23,426 bases of DNA from a virus, in IMG/VR virus record IMGVR_UViG_3300032342_000070, positions 1-23,426 of that record. The stretch is one strand, 5' to 3'. The notes beneath the pieces are model-generated. The model worked only from the letters and a program-made list of their open reading frames with translations, had not been told where the DNA came from and made no database searches. A program made the position numbers and the translations under genes. This document shows positions 14,632 to 21,460 of the stretch, piece after piece; the stretch's first letter is position 1; every line of letters begins with the position of its first letter.

Positions 14632-15452
14632 TCATGCAGCTCCGGAATGAAGTCGTACCGCACCATGGCCTGGATGGGTAATCCGCGGGGATCTCCTCGC
14701 GGAGTTGTCGGCTTCGGCGTTTTGAATTTGATCGTGGTCTGCCGGATGATGTGCGGGTGCTCGACCACCAGCACCACGGGATGACAGAGGTAGTGGAGAG
14801 AGAGCTTGGTGCCGCTCGCGGGAACGGCGCCGGGTCGGAACCTCACGTCCCCGCCTTCGATGACAAAATCCGTATCGGGTTTGAAAACTCGGGAAAAGGA
14901 TCGCAGGTAGTTCATGCCGGTGATGAGATAGCGCCCGTGTACCGTGTCGGTGCCGTCGGCGATGATCGTCTCCCCGTAAATGATCTCGCTTTCCAGGATG
15001 GTCAGCTTGTCGTAGTAGCCGATCTTGTTCTCGTGCCTCACGGTCAGCATCATGCTGCCCGCCATCCAGTTTCCCAGTTTGTCCCAGGGGCTGTATTCGT
15101 TCTGGAGGGCGGTAACGACTCCGCGGATGGGCATTGCGTTGTTGGCTTCTAGAATCCGCTTCTGCACCTCATCCATCGTGCCTATTTGCGCATAATCAGG
15201 CGGAGTATCTCCTCCGAAATAATGCCAGCCTGACCCCTTGCACAACGGGCAATTGGGATCCGGCTGCTCGGTCTGAATCACCACTGGCTGGCAGGGACAG
15301 ATGGCTGCTCGCTCCCAGGCGATCAGATACCCCTTGGTTTCGACCAGCAGCGCGAAAGAATCGGGCAAAAAATCCGCCCGAGACATTGACTCCTTCATCC
15401 CGCTGGGAATTCCAGAAACTGGAAATCTAGGGCGAGTCGGAGAGATGGTCAT
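14628..15452 (-). CDS. Neck/connector-region protein with a Cys4 zinc-knuckle-like motif
   Basis: A 274-aa protein of the connector cluster. Residues 52-71 read CPC...NCPLCKG: Cys52, Cys54, Cys68 and Cys71, followed by a GSGW turn, a likely metal-binding knuckle. After residue 110 the protein is strand-rich (MMLTVRHENKIGYYDKLTI, LSLHYLCHPVVLVVEH). No enzyme motif is visible. It is coupled by ATGA overlaps to genes on both sides, so it is made with the neck proteins. The coupling at 15452 and GGTGG upstream favour this start over Met19 or Met23. The exact job within the neck is unknown; a scaffold or virion-joining role is inferred from neighbours. Confidence 0.7.
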   Translation of the reverse strand: MTISPTRPRFPVSGIPSGMKESMSRADFLPDSFALLVETKGYLIAWERAAICPCQPVVIQTEQPDPNCPLCKGSGWHYFGGDTPPDYAQIGTMDEVQKRILEANNAMPIRGVVTALQNEYSPWDKLGNWMAGSMMLTVRHENKIGYYDKLTILESEIIYGETIIADGTDTVHGRYLITGMNYLRSFSRVFKPDTDFVIEGGDVRFRPGAVPASGTKLSLHYLCHPVVLVVEHPHIIRQTTIKFKTPKPTTPRGDPRGLPIQAMVRYDFIPELHE

Positions 15453-16477
15453 GCTACCACCATGCGCAATCCTTTGTAGTATTTCTCAAGGGTCGGGATG
15501 ACCTGCTTTATCTCCTTCTCGTACTGGGCGAGTCGAGCGCCGTAGCCGGCGTACATCGCGGAGGAAGTCGTCGTGTACCCCTGGCTCAGGCCGTCGATGC
15601 TCAGATTCTGGGAAGCGATGCCAGCCCCACCTAACAGGTCTCCGAGGGGGTTCAGGGGCCCGAAGGCGGCCAGCTTGGCGATGGCGTCGCGCAACACTTG
15701 CGGGAGATTCCCAGTCTCGAATCCGGCGGTGTAGTCGATCTGGAAAACCCCAGGGATGAAACGCCGGGCGCCGTAGAGGTAAGGCAACCACGGTCCCGCC
15801 GTCCCCATCACCACCACGCCCGATCCTGCGTACCCCGGCACCACCTGTACATGCCCAGCTTCGCGCTCGACGTGCAGAAACTCCCGCCCAAAAGTCTGGA
15901 CGGTGTGGCCCCCAGCTCCAGGCATGACGATGCGCAGCTCATCCACGTCGATGATCGGGTAGTCCTTGGTCTTGATGAACAGGTACTGGCAAAAATCCTC
16001 CGCGTAGTAATCGTGGGACTCCGAGGTGATCGGCTTGGGCCGAAGCGAAAGCTGCAAGCGGTGCTCGAACCATGAGACCGCCGACTTGATGAACCATTCA
16101 TAAAGCGAGTCGGGCATGGGTTCGCCGGCGTCGTTGGTCAGATCGAGCCCGTAGAGGTAGTTGATCTTCAACTCCGCGACCGACACGATTTCGAGCGCGA
16201 AATCCCCCTCCCCCTGCTGCGCGTCGGAGAGCGAAGATTCGAGTAGCGAGACCGAATGAAAATAGCTCGATTTGTAATAGTAGCCAGCGGCCCCCGCCGA
16301 ATCGGTATAGTCGTAGACCATCTTCCCCGTTTCGAGCGCAATACGGGTTCCAGAGTCGGTGATCTCGGCATAGACACCGTCGAGCCCGGTGATGGACCGG
16401 TAGATCTTGATCCGGTTGAAGGTCCGCTGGACCACTTCCAGATTTGCGACCACGACTTTCAGGGTGATGACTGCCAT
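15449..16477 (-). CDS. Probable head-tail connector or neck structural protein
   Basis: A 342-aa protein starting at ATG 16477, with GAGGAGG five bases upstream and the TAG of the previous gene directly before the start. It has an N-terminal beta part with the shape of a small Ig-like module (NRIKIYRSITGLDGVYAEIT, then YTDSAGAAGYYYKSSYFHS), then helices and strands (DSLYEWFIKSAVSWFEHRLQ, DVDELRIVMPG). Its C-terminal half has FQIDYTAGFETGNLPQVLRD and a helix IAKLAAFGPLNPLGD, a pattern frequent in connector-adaptor proteins of myoviruses, ending in a helix that may contact the portal. It heads the ATGA-coupled neck set. The family is not recognised with certainty. Confidence 0.72.
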   Translation of the reverse strand: MAVITLKVVVANLEVVQRTFNRIKIYRSITGLDGVYAEITDSGTRIALETGKMVYDYTDSAGAAGYYYKSSYFHSVSLLESSLSDAQQGEGDFALEIVSVAELKINYLYGLDLTNDAGEPMPDSLYEWFIKSAVSWFEHRLQLSLRPKPITSESHDYYAEDFCQYLFIKTKDYPIIDVDELRIVMPGAGGHTVQTFGREFLHVEREAGHVQVVPGYAGSGVVVMGTAGPWLPYLYGARRFIPGVFQIDYTAGFETGNLPQVLRDAIAKLAAFGPLNPLGDLLGGAGIASQNLSIDGLSQGYTTTSSAMYAGYGARLAQYEKEIKQVIPTLEKYYKGLRMVVA

Positions 16478-16918
16478 CTAGTCCTCCTCGACCGAGGCAA
16501 ATAGGGTTGGTCGCTCCGACTGAGGCGCTATCACCGGGGCCAGCTCTGCCTGAGCTGACAATGAGCCTTCAATTTTCTCACTACCCACCTCTGGAATATC
16601 TTCGCCCGTTAGGGTATCTGGCTGGATGATACGGGTCTCGGGGGCACTGGGGCAACCCCCATCCGCTCCACCCCCAGTATGCACGTCCGAATGGTACTCG
16701 ACCTCCAAGGAATCGCCAACAAGGGGAGCTTCCTTCAGCACCACCTTGCGCGTGCCCTGCACCAGAAAACCGTCATCCCAGGCTCGGATCTTTAGCCGCC
16801 CGTTCAGGAATACCTGCACCGTCTCCGGGGTGAAGTCGAACGAGACGTAGAACTCGGTATTGACCCCATCGACTGCTCCGATCAGGGTATCGCCAGCGGT
16901 CTCCTTGAGCGTGATCAC
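16478..16918 (-). CDS. Small beta-domain virion protein, similar to its upstream neighbour
   Basis: A 146-aa protein with GTG start at 16918, overlapping the stop of the preceding gene (GTGA), GAGG upstream. Residues about 8-76 are a compact beta domain: DGVNTEFYVSFDF, VQVFLNGRLKIRAWDDGF, VVLKEAPLVGDSLEVEY. The same order of motifs is found in the 81-aa product just upstream, so the two are tandem paralogues. Here the domain is followed by a 70-aa acidic, Pro/Ser/Glu-rich tail without clear fold. Domains with the N-G-x-x-x, E-A-P-x-x-GD-S-L ending are common as repeated units in phage fibres and virion surface proteins. Role: probable structural or surface protein. Confidence 0.75.
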   Translation of the reverse strand: MITLKETAGDTLIGAVDGVNTEFYVSFDFTPETVQVFLNGRLKIRAWDDGFLVQGTRKVVLKEAPLVGDSLEVEYHSDVHTGGGADGGCPSAPETRIIQPDTLTGEDIPEVGSEKIEGSLSAQAELAPVIAPQSERPTLFASVEED

Positions 16919-17160
16919 GATTGCGCCTCGTACTGGGCGGAGAGGCTATCGCCGGCGAGCGGGGCCTCCCGCATCCGGATCTGTCGGCTCCCCAGCTCCT
17001 CATACCCGGTATCCCAGCTAGCCACTATCCGCACTCCGTTTCTCCAGATTGACACCGTTCCAGAAAAATATTCATAGCTCGTCCAGAAAATCCGATTCGC
17101 CCCGTCGGGGGCGGGGGTGAGTAGCTCCCGGAGCGAATTCCTGAAAATCACAATGGCCAT
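16915..17160 (-). CDS. Small beta-domain protein, tandem paralogue of the 146-aa protein
   Basis: I place the start at ATG 17160 (MAIVIFRNSLRELL) because the N-terminal extension from 17214 (MQRVGSGLVQ) reads like out-of-frame sequence overlapping the 86-aa gene. The 81-aa product has DGANRIFW, TVSIWRNGVRI, SWDTGY and EAPLAGDSLSAQY, matching the neighbour's DGVNTEFY, VQVFLNGRLKI, AWDDGF and EAPLVGDSLEVEY. The ribosome site is weak (GGTGG at ten bases), so coupling to the 86-aa gene, which it overlaps by 13 bases, is likely. Structural role inferred. Confidence 0.68.
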   Translation of the reverse strand: MAIVIFRNSLRELLTPAPDGANRIFWTSYEYFSGTVSIWRNGVRIVASWDTGYEELGSRQIRMREAPLAGDSLSAQYEAQS

Positions 17161-17408
17161 CGTGTCGCGTCCACCATGGTCTTGCTGTACCAATCCAGAT
17201 CCAACTCGTTGCAACTCAGCCGCAACCCCCGGATTTCCTCGAGCAGATCCTCCAGCACCTCATATAGCGTATCCATACGCCGGAAGGTCTCCGCATGGAA
17301 ACGCAGCGGGCTGTAGCGCTTGCCCGGTACCTCCTCCAGGGCGATCTCCCGGGCATTCTCATCCAGGGCGTCGCACATCCCCGGTATTATCAAACAATTC
17401 CCGCACAT
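17148..17408 (-). CDS. Hypothetical 86-aa protein in the accessory cluster
   Basis: The frame starts at ATG 17408, with AGGAG ten bases upstream; ATG 17378 is possible but has no such site. It overlaps the end of the 158-aa membrane protein gene by 50 bases. The product begins MCGNCLIIPGMC (three Cys in 12 residues), then is helical and acidic (RMDTLYEVLEDLLEEIRGLR). No lipobox or transmembrane segment is seen, so it is unlikely to be an outer-membrane spanin, although overlapping membrane genes are typical of spanin pairs. Function unknown. Confidence 0.6.
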   Translation of the reverse strand: MCGNCLIIPGMCDALDENAREIALEEVPGKRYSPLRFHAETFRRMDTLYEVLEDLLEEIRGLRLSCNELDLDWYSKTMVDATRWPL

Positions 17409-17835
17409 AATCGCGTAACTCCTGGCGCAAATCCACCTTGCCCCGGTTGTGCAGATCTTCTATGCGCTGGAGAAGGGCGGGGCGCAACTGGCGCATCTCG
17501 TCACGGATGTGGTCGACCACGTTAAACAACGCATCTACTTTCCGCCCGCGGGTTGACTCCATCGCCGTGTCCTCGCGCACGAACTGCTCCCACCGATCGC
17601 GGAGCTTCTCCATGGTCTCGTCAAGCCGCAGTATTACCCGCAGCTCCCGCTCCTCGCACTCCTTGCGCTGCACAATGAGCCCCGCGATGATGTTGCCCAG
17701 CTCGATGTACTTCTGCTCGGTTTTCTCGCGGTGGGTCTGGAGGAGCGAGCGCATTAAAAACCCGACGATCGAGGAGATCAACCCCACCGCTCCGCCGACT
17801 ATCGCCAGGACAGCCTCAATGCTGATCGATGGCAT
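17359..17835 (-). CDS. Membrane-anchored coiled-coil protein
   Basis: A 158-aa protein with one N-terminal membrane helix (about residues 8-28, VLAIVGGAVGLISSIVGFLM) followed by basic residues and a long charged coiled coil (KTEQKYIELGNIIAG, then LRLDETMEKLRDRWEQFV, VVDHIRDEMRQLRPALLQRI). This layout occurs in inner-membrane spanins and in several small phage membrane proteins, so a part in lysis or in membrane binding is possible, but no family motif settles it. A start at ATG 17835 overlaps the receiver-domain gene by 20 bases, with AAGGGCGG upstream. Its neighbours are the receiver protein and, further upstream, the YiiX-like hydrolase candidate. Confidence 0.72.
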   Translation of the reverse strand: MPSISIEAVLAIVGGAVGLISSIVGFLMRSLLQTHREKTEQKYIELGNIIAGLIVQRKECEERELRVILRLDETMEKLRDRWEQFVREDTAMESTRGRKVDALFNVVDHIRDEMRQLRPALLQRIEDLHNRGKVDLRQELRDYVRELFDNTGDVRRPG

Positions 17836-18217
17836 CCGCCCGCCCTTTCTCTCCGAGGAGTATCCAGATCCGCGCCAGCAAACGGGCCAGCGGCTTGACC
17901 GGTTTGCCTAGCCAGTCGTTGACAGCATGCCGTAGGTAGTCCAGCTGCAAATCCACCCCCTCCACCTCGCTCAGCACGATGATGGGGAGATCAAGCGTAC
18001 TGCGTTTCAACTCTTTCCTGGCATATTCAATTATCTGCCAGTCACAGGCTTTGGCCAGGCCGATGTCGATCACCAGTACATCCACCTCAAAGCTGACTAG
18101 ATGCTCGAGCGCCCCTTCCACCGTTCCAGCCTCCAGGATCTCGAATCCGAACTGGGTCAGGTACTCCCGGTGCGTTGCTTGGGCCTGCACATCCTCGTCC
18201 GCGAGCAACACCCGCAT
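17816..18217 (-). CDS. Stand-alone response-regulator receiver domain
   Basis: I place the start at ATG 18217, with AGGAGG five bases upstream; a longer frame (to 18616) overlaps the hydrolase gene and is out-of-frame noise. The 133-aa product has all landmarks of a CheY-like receiver domain: acidic pair D7/E8 (RVLLADEDV), phospho-acceptor D51 at the end of strand 3 (DVLVIDIGLA), switch Ser83 (IIVLSE) and Lys105 (WLGKPVKP). These residues bind Mg2+ and take phosphate from a histidine kinase. There is no output domain, only about 20 further residues. Receiver domains are unusual in a phage structural operon. It probably interferes with, or reads, a host two-component pathway; target unknown. 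It lies between the hydrolase gene (13-base gap) and the membrane protein gene (20-base overlap). Confidence 0.85.
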   Translation of the reverse strand: MRVLLADEDVQAQATHREYLTQFGFEILEAGTVEGALEHLVSFEVDVLVIDIGLAKACDWQIIEYARKELKRSTLDLPIIVLSEVEGVDLQLDYLRHAVNDWLGKPVKPLARLLARIWILLGEKGRADAIDQH

Positions 18218-18230
18218 GCTGGCCTCCTGA

Positions 18231-18734
18231 TTAGACCGCCACGTCCGGCTCTTCGGTAAAAATCTCCGGATTCTGTAGGCATGTACTCCAGATAGTGCGT
18301 ACATCAACAAACTGAGGATGCTCAAAATACGTGTTGATTCCATTAAGCACCAGCGCCATGAACTCCGAGCAGAACAGGCCTTTGTAGCTGCGCAGCGGAT
18401 GCCGAATTTTAAGCCGCAAATACCGCCAACACAAGATGAACAGTCCGAACACCACCAGACCCTGGTAATCGTACCGCTCTCCGAAATGGGTAGCGGTTGC
18501 CCGCAGCGCGTTCCAGATTTGAGGGTGGTTGACCAAAAAGCGTTTCCGCCAGATCCGCTTTTTTTGGGGGACGGCGCGCACCCCTCGAGCCATCGCTTCC
18601 GCCACCCAGAGCGCATCCCAATCCGCCGACTCGTAAATTATGGCTACATGATTGAAGTCGAATCCGCTCACCTTGCGAACTAGCCAAGCGCCGAAACCGC
18701 TATCGCGCTCAAAAGCAACCCATACTTTGTTCAC
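18231..18734 (-). CDS. Putative permuted papain-fold hydrolase (YiiX/NlpC-P60-like)
   Basis: A 167-aa protein with GTG start at 18734 (AAAGGA upstream), overlapping the preceding stop as GTGA. Residues 26-34 read DFNHVAIIY, with His29 in the place of the catalytic His of circularly permuted NlpC/P60 proteins such as YiiX and LRAT-type enzymes; GERYDYQGL at 85-93 and LFCSEFMALVL at 120-130 (Cys122) supply the later catalytic Cys. In this class the His precedes the Cys, as here. A hydrophobic stretch (GLVVFGLFILCW, about 92-103) may insert in or near a membrane. Such enzymes cleave or acylate peptide or lipid amides. The substrate is unknown; cell-wall peptide or lipid are both possible. The third catalytic residue cannot be fixed by eye. 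Confidence 0.72.
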   Translation of the reverse strand: MNKVWVAFERDSGFGAWLVRKVSGFDFNHVAIIYESADWDALWVAEAMARGVRAVPQKKRIWRKRFLVNHPQIWNALRATATHFGERYDYQGLVVFGLFILCWRYLRLKIRHPLRSYKGLFCSEFMALVLNGINTYFEHPQFVDVRTIWSTCLQNPEIFTEEPDVAV

Positions 18735-18943
18735 GTTCGCCCATCCTTTCGTCCAGCCATCGCCTTCCCTAACTCAGTGGCCACGTAATTTTCATTCCCA
18801 TCTTGCGCCACCCAACGTAACTTCAAACATTCCTGCATCGCCTCTGGGTGGATCACCTCCCCGGCGGAAACTGGACCGTTCTCTACCATATTTCGTAACT
18901 CTACAATGATCTTTCGCATCTGCTCTTTCTTTGCTTCGTTCAT
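18731..18943 (-). CDS. Small hypothetical protein, possible winged-helix
   Basis: I take ATG 18943 as the start (MNEAKKEQMRK): AGGAG lies five bases upstream and the ATG overlaps the preceding TGA (ATGA). The frame extends 13 codons further upstream, but that part lies inside the 355-aa gene. The 70-aa product has a charged helix, a middle helix (HPEAMQECLKL), and a strand-turn-helix (RWVAQDGNENYVATELGKAM) resembling the wing of small winged-helix proteins. This could mean a DNA-binding role, but the protein is too short for a confident call. It is coupled to the hydrolase gene downstream (GTGA). Confidence 0.62.
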   Translation of the reverse strand: MNEAKKEQMRKIIVELRNMVENGPVSAGEVIHPEAMQECLKLRWVAQDGNENYVATELGKAMAGRKDGRT

Positions 18944-20007
18944 TCGATCTCCTCGTCCTTTCGTCCAAAGAAAGATGCACAACCCATCTCGCCAACGAAC
19001 GGTATGTCGTTTTCCAGCCAGCAGCGAATCTCCATAGCGTAGGCTCCCTGGAGAGTGGTTGCCGCTCTGCCCGAGTAGTCATAGTACAAAGTGCAGCGTG
19101 GCTGGGTAGGCATGCGCCAGGCATCGCCTGCCCCCGTGTCAGCAGTTGCCTCGCGCTCACTGCGTGAAGAATCTTTCTTCAGGTCGTCCAGTGTCTGGTA
19201 ATACTCAGGGGTGGACAGCGGCTGCATACCAGCCCCAATATTTCCCCAGAGCTGAAAGATGATGGTGTCCTTCATGCCCATGTCTTTGGCGTACATGACC
19301 TTGATCACGTTTGAAGTCCAGACGTAACCAGTGGGCGCAGCGGCCTTGAACAAACTGGTGCGTGCGTACGAGTAGTCGGCGGTAACGACCTCTATTCCAG
19401 TCAGCGCCGTCTTGAACGTGATTGCCCCGGTCGTGTAGTTCACCGAGTAATCCCCCGAAGTCGTTCCTGCTGGGTGCTCGGTCTTGGCGATGTTATCTAC
19501 TTTGACCACAGGGGCGTAGTCTTCCCGAAAATCCCGCTCCCGAAATACTTTCCCATGCATGACATCGATCCAGAAGCGCGAGACCGCCGGAGTGTAGGTC
19601 GTGTGGTTTCCAGAGTCGGTGAGTGTTTCTCCTGTCACCCGGGCACTGTCCTGATACCAGGTTTCTTTCTTGGTGAAGTCTGACGTGTAGACATCGTAGC
19701 GGCGCCCTTCGAGTGGAGTTTGTTCGACAATGCCATGGATTTGTACTGTTTGATCCAACGATACTGGCTGAATCTCTTGGGGCAACGGAACTCCCGTGTG
19801 CGTGGCCACAAGACCATCCAGAATCGTCTCGTCCCCTTCTGACAAAGCCGCCTTGAACCAGATGTCACAAGCATCACCAGCCGTGTCGATGCGGTCCAGG
19901 ACGGTGACGATGGCGCTGGACTGAATCTCTTGCAGGAGGCGATCCGTGGCTACGATGTGATTGGGAAAATCATCCTGAATCGAGTAAGCATATTTTTGGT
20001 CGGCCAT
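18940..20007 (-). CDS. Virion structural protein (355 aa)
   Basis: Start at ATG 20007, with GGAGAG upstream and a TAATG overlap with the fibre gene; the frame begins 15 bases earlier, inside the previous gene. Residues about 8-75 form a recurrent phage structural pattern: DRLLQEIQSSAIVTVLDRID, then DIWFKAALSEGDETILDGLV, ending in HTG. The middle has a strand module (SVNYTTGAITFKTALTGIEVV) shared in style with baseplate J. The rest is beta-rich with Tyr/Trp (TIIFQLWGNIGAGMQPLS), without an enzyme motif. Its place directly after a fibre-like gene and before the accessory cluster suggests a virion surface or head-associated protein. Specific role unknown. Confidence 0.82.
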   Translation of the reverse strand: MADQKYAYSIQDDFPNHIVATDRLLQEIQSSAIVTVLDRIDTAGDACDIWFKAALSEGDETILDGLVATHTGVPLPQEIQPVSLDQTVQIHGIVEQTPLEGRRYDVYTSDFTKKETWYQDSARVTGETLTDSGNHTTYTPAVSRFWIDVMHGKVFRERDFREDYAPVVKVDNIAKTEHPAGTTSGDYSVNYTTGAITFKTALTGIEVVTADYSYARTSLFKAAAPTGYVWTSNVIKVMYAKDMGMKDTIIFQLWGNIGAGMQPLSTPEYYQTLDDLKKDSSRSEREATADTGAGDAWRMPTQPRCTLYYDYSGRAATTLQGAYAMEIRCWLENDIPFVGEMGCASFFGRKDEEIE

Positions 20008-21041
20008 TAGGCAACTCTCCAAAGTTCAATTTTAGCCGCTGCAATCGCCGCAGTAGCTGCCCCATTTACCGCACGATACTGAATATAGAACGTCTTGGCG
20101 GCGCCGGTGAAGACAATCTCCGCGAACCCACCCACACAAGCACGTTCCTGATTGATGGTTCCGCGCCAGACGATCAAAGCGCCCACGATTGAGGCATCGG
20201 TGTTGTTGTAAAGTTGCGCTTCTACGTTAGATGAAACGGTACTTAAATCGATCACAGCCGTCCAGCCAATTCGATACGTCCCAGTCAGCGCCGCAGTTGT
20301 CAGCGTGGTCTTGGTCTGGAAAACATCTGAAGTCGTGGTTACGCGACTATCTGACGCAGCCGCTTGGTAATCTCTCCCGAAAACACTACAGGGCAAGTTG
20401 CCAATCTGAACTTTCTTCTTGGCGTCGCTAGCTGCGCTGTCCTCAATGACCAGCAGATCGGCTGGCACAGGAACGGTTTTCTCGGTCATGGCCGAGATCT
20501 CAGCCGACGTGGCTTTATGCAGGGCCGTAGCATCAAGTCCACCAGGGAAGTTTCCAATCGTCAATCGTTTCTTGGCATAGCTGTCAGCCGAGTCCTCGAT
20601 CAACAGAACATCGGCCGAGATTGGGACTGTCTTTTCGGTGATTGCACTAATTTCGGCAGCTGTGGCCTTGTGAATGGCGTTAGAATCAGTTCGATTGTCG
20701 CTGAGCCGCGCATCGTTTCCAGCGCAAGCCGAAGTGGCAGAGGTTCCCAGGGTCCTGAGCGATCCAGTTCCAGACGCAGCGTCGATGGCCAGGGTATCTC
20801 CTCCACCAACATTGTGCGTACTGGCATGAGCAGCAGGAGTTCCGCCTTCAGCTATGCTCCTCCAGGTTATCGGAGAATGGTTGGACAGCATCCACAGGCT
20901 GTTGTTATCGAGTTGTCGGGCCAGTTTGCCAACGTCGCCAGCGACGAACCCAGTAGCAGCGCCCCGAGCTGTGGAATCCGCGTAGGACCATTGGTACGGG
21001 ATGTGAATATCGCCAATCGCTAAGGACTTGTGTAGAACCAT
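20007..21041 (-). CDS. Fibre-like virion protein with two imperfect repeats and a C-terminal beta head
   Basis: A 344-aa protein, ATG with GAGGAG upstream. The N-terminus carries motifs common in phage fibres: HASTHNVGGGDTLA (72-85) and CAGNDARLSDNRTD (106-119). Two copies of a 45-residue unit follow (about 122-166 and 173-217), each with HKAT-AEIS-x-TEKTVP and L-x-IEDSA-x-S-x-AKK-x-x-x-IGN. Residues 222-344 look like a jelly-roll (C1q/TNF-like) trimer head, ending AAKIELWRVA. It is probably a homotrimeric fibre or head spike that touches the cell surface or another virion part. Upstream is the 107-aa gene; its stop is one base from the start codon. Confidence 0.8.
   Translation of the reverse strand: MVLHKSLAIGDIHIPYQWSYADSTARGAATGFVAGDVGKLARQLDNNSLWMLSNHSPITWRSIAEGGTPAAHASTHNVGGGDTLAIDAASGTGSLRTLGTSATSACAGNDARLSDNRTDSNAIHKATAAEISAITEKTVPISADVLLIEDSADSYAKKRLTIGNFPGGLDATALHKATSAEISAMTEKTVPVPADLLVIEDSAASDAKKKVQIGNLPCSVFGRDYQAAASDSRVTTTSDVFQTKTTLTTAALTGTYRIGWTAVIDLSTVSSNVEAQLYNNTDASIVGALIVWRGTINQERACVGGFAEIVFTGAAKTFYIQYRAVNGAATAAIAAAKIELWRVA
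20391..20678. repeat. Two-copy imperfect repeat in the fibre-like gene
   Basis: Bases 20544-20678 and 20391-20525 encode two copies of a 45-residue unit (HKATAAEISAITEKTVP against HKATSAEISAMTEKTVP; LLIEDSADSYAKKRLTIGN against LVIEDSAASDAKKKVQIGN). The period is about 153 bases. This arrangement is typical of fibre shafts, where the number of units can change by recombination. Confidence 0.7.
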
Positions 21042-21042
21042 A

Positions 21043-21366
21043 TCAGCTCCTCATGACGATTTGCTCATTGCTGTCATAAACAAAGCCACCGGCGATATCG
21101 AAAATGGCGTCGTTGATGTCGAACCCACCAGAGACCAATTCAGAAAGCGTGTACGTCCCGGCAACCGGATCGGTGAGCACCAGGTTGTTTTCCGCATCTC
21201 GTTCCGCGACCACCGCCTCGTCATCGGAGGTAGTATTCTGGAAAGTCACCCCCCGCGCATCGACAAAATCCTCATTCTGATCCAGCGAGGTTGGAAACTC
21301 GTCGGTCTCGACCCCGCCGCTGGCAGGGTCCTCCAGTTTGAGGGGGTGGACGCGATCCTTGGTCAT
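21043..21366 (-). CDS. Small virion-associated protein (107 aa)
   Basis: A 107-aa acidic protein with ATG at 21366 (GAGG upstream). It opens DRVHPLKLEDPASGG, a common opening in small phage structural proteins found next to fibres, then GVETDEFPTSLDQNEDFVDA and short strands (NLVLTDPVAGTYTLSEL, GGFVYDSNEQIV). No catalytic motif. It lies after two terminator hairpins and before the fibre-like gene with a one-base gap, so it probably forms part of the same fibre or surface assembly. Specific role not known. Confidence 0.75.
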   Translation of the reverse strand: MTKDRVHPLKLEDPASGGVETDEFPTSLDQNEDFVDARGVTFQNTTSDDEAVVAERDAENNLVLTDPVAGTYTLSELVSGGFDINDAIFDIAGGFVYDSNEQIVMRS

Positions 21367-21410
21367 TGCCTCAACCTAGCCCAGAACGGACGTGCGGACA
21401 AGTCGCAGAG

Positions 21411-21458
21411 AAAGAAAGCAGTGGCCCCAATGACCGGGTAAATCGGGGGCCACTGCTT
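21411..21458 (-). terminator. Second intrinsic terminator after the 535-aa gene
   Basis: AAGCAGTGGCCCC (21416-21428) and GGGGCCACTGCTT (21446-21458) are a perfect 13-bp inverted repeat with a 17-base loop. On the transcribed strand it is followed by TTTCTTTCTC. Very strong stem; it backs up the hairpin at 21461-21509. Confidence 0.8.
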
Positions 21459-21460
21459 CC

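Noticed and set aside
17148-17835. Inner- and outer-membrane spanin pair made of the 158-aa and 86-aa genes
   Set aside because: The overlap and the membrane anchor of the first fit, but the second has no lipobox or signal peptide. Kept only as a possibility for the 158-aa protein.
18218-18616. N-terminal extension of the receiver-domain frame by 133 codons
   Set aside because: The extension is Ser/Arg/Trp/Cys-rich and overlaps the hydrolase gene in another frame; the ATG at 18217 has a near-perfect AGGAGG and starts exactly at the first receiver strand.
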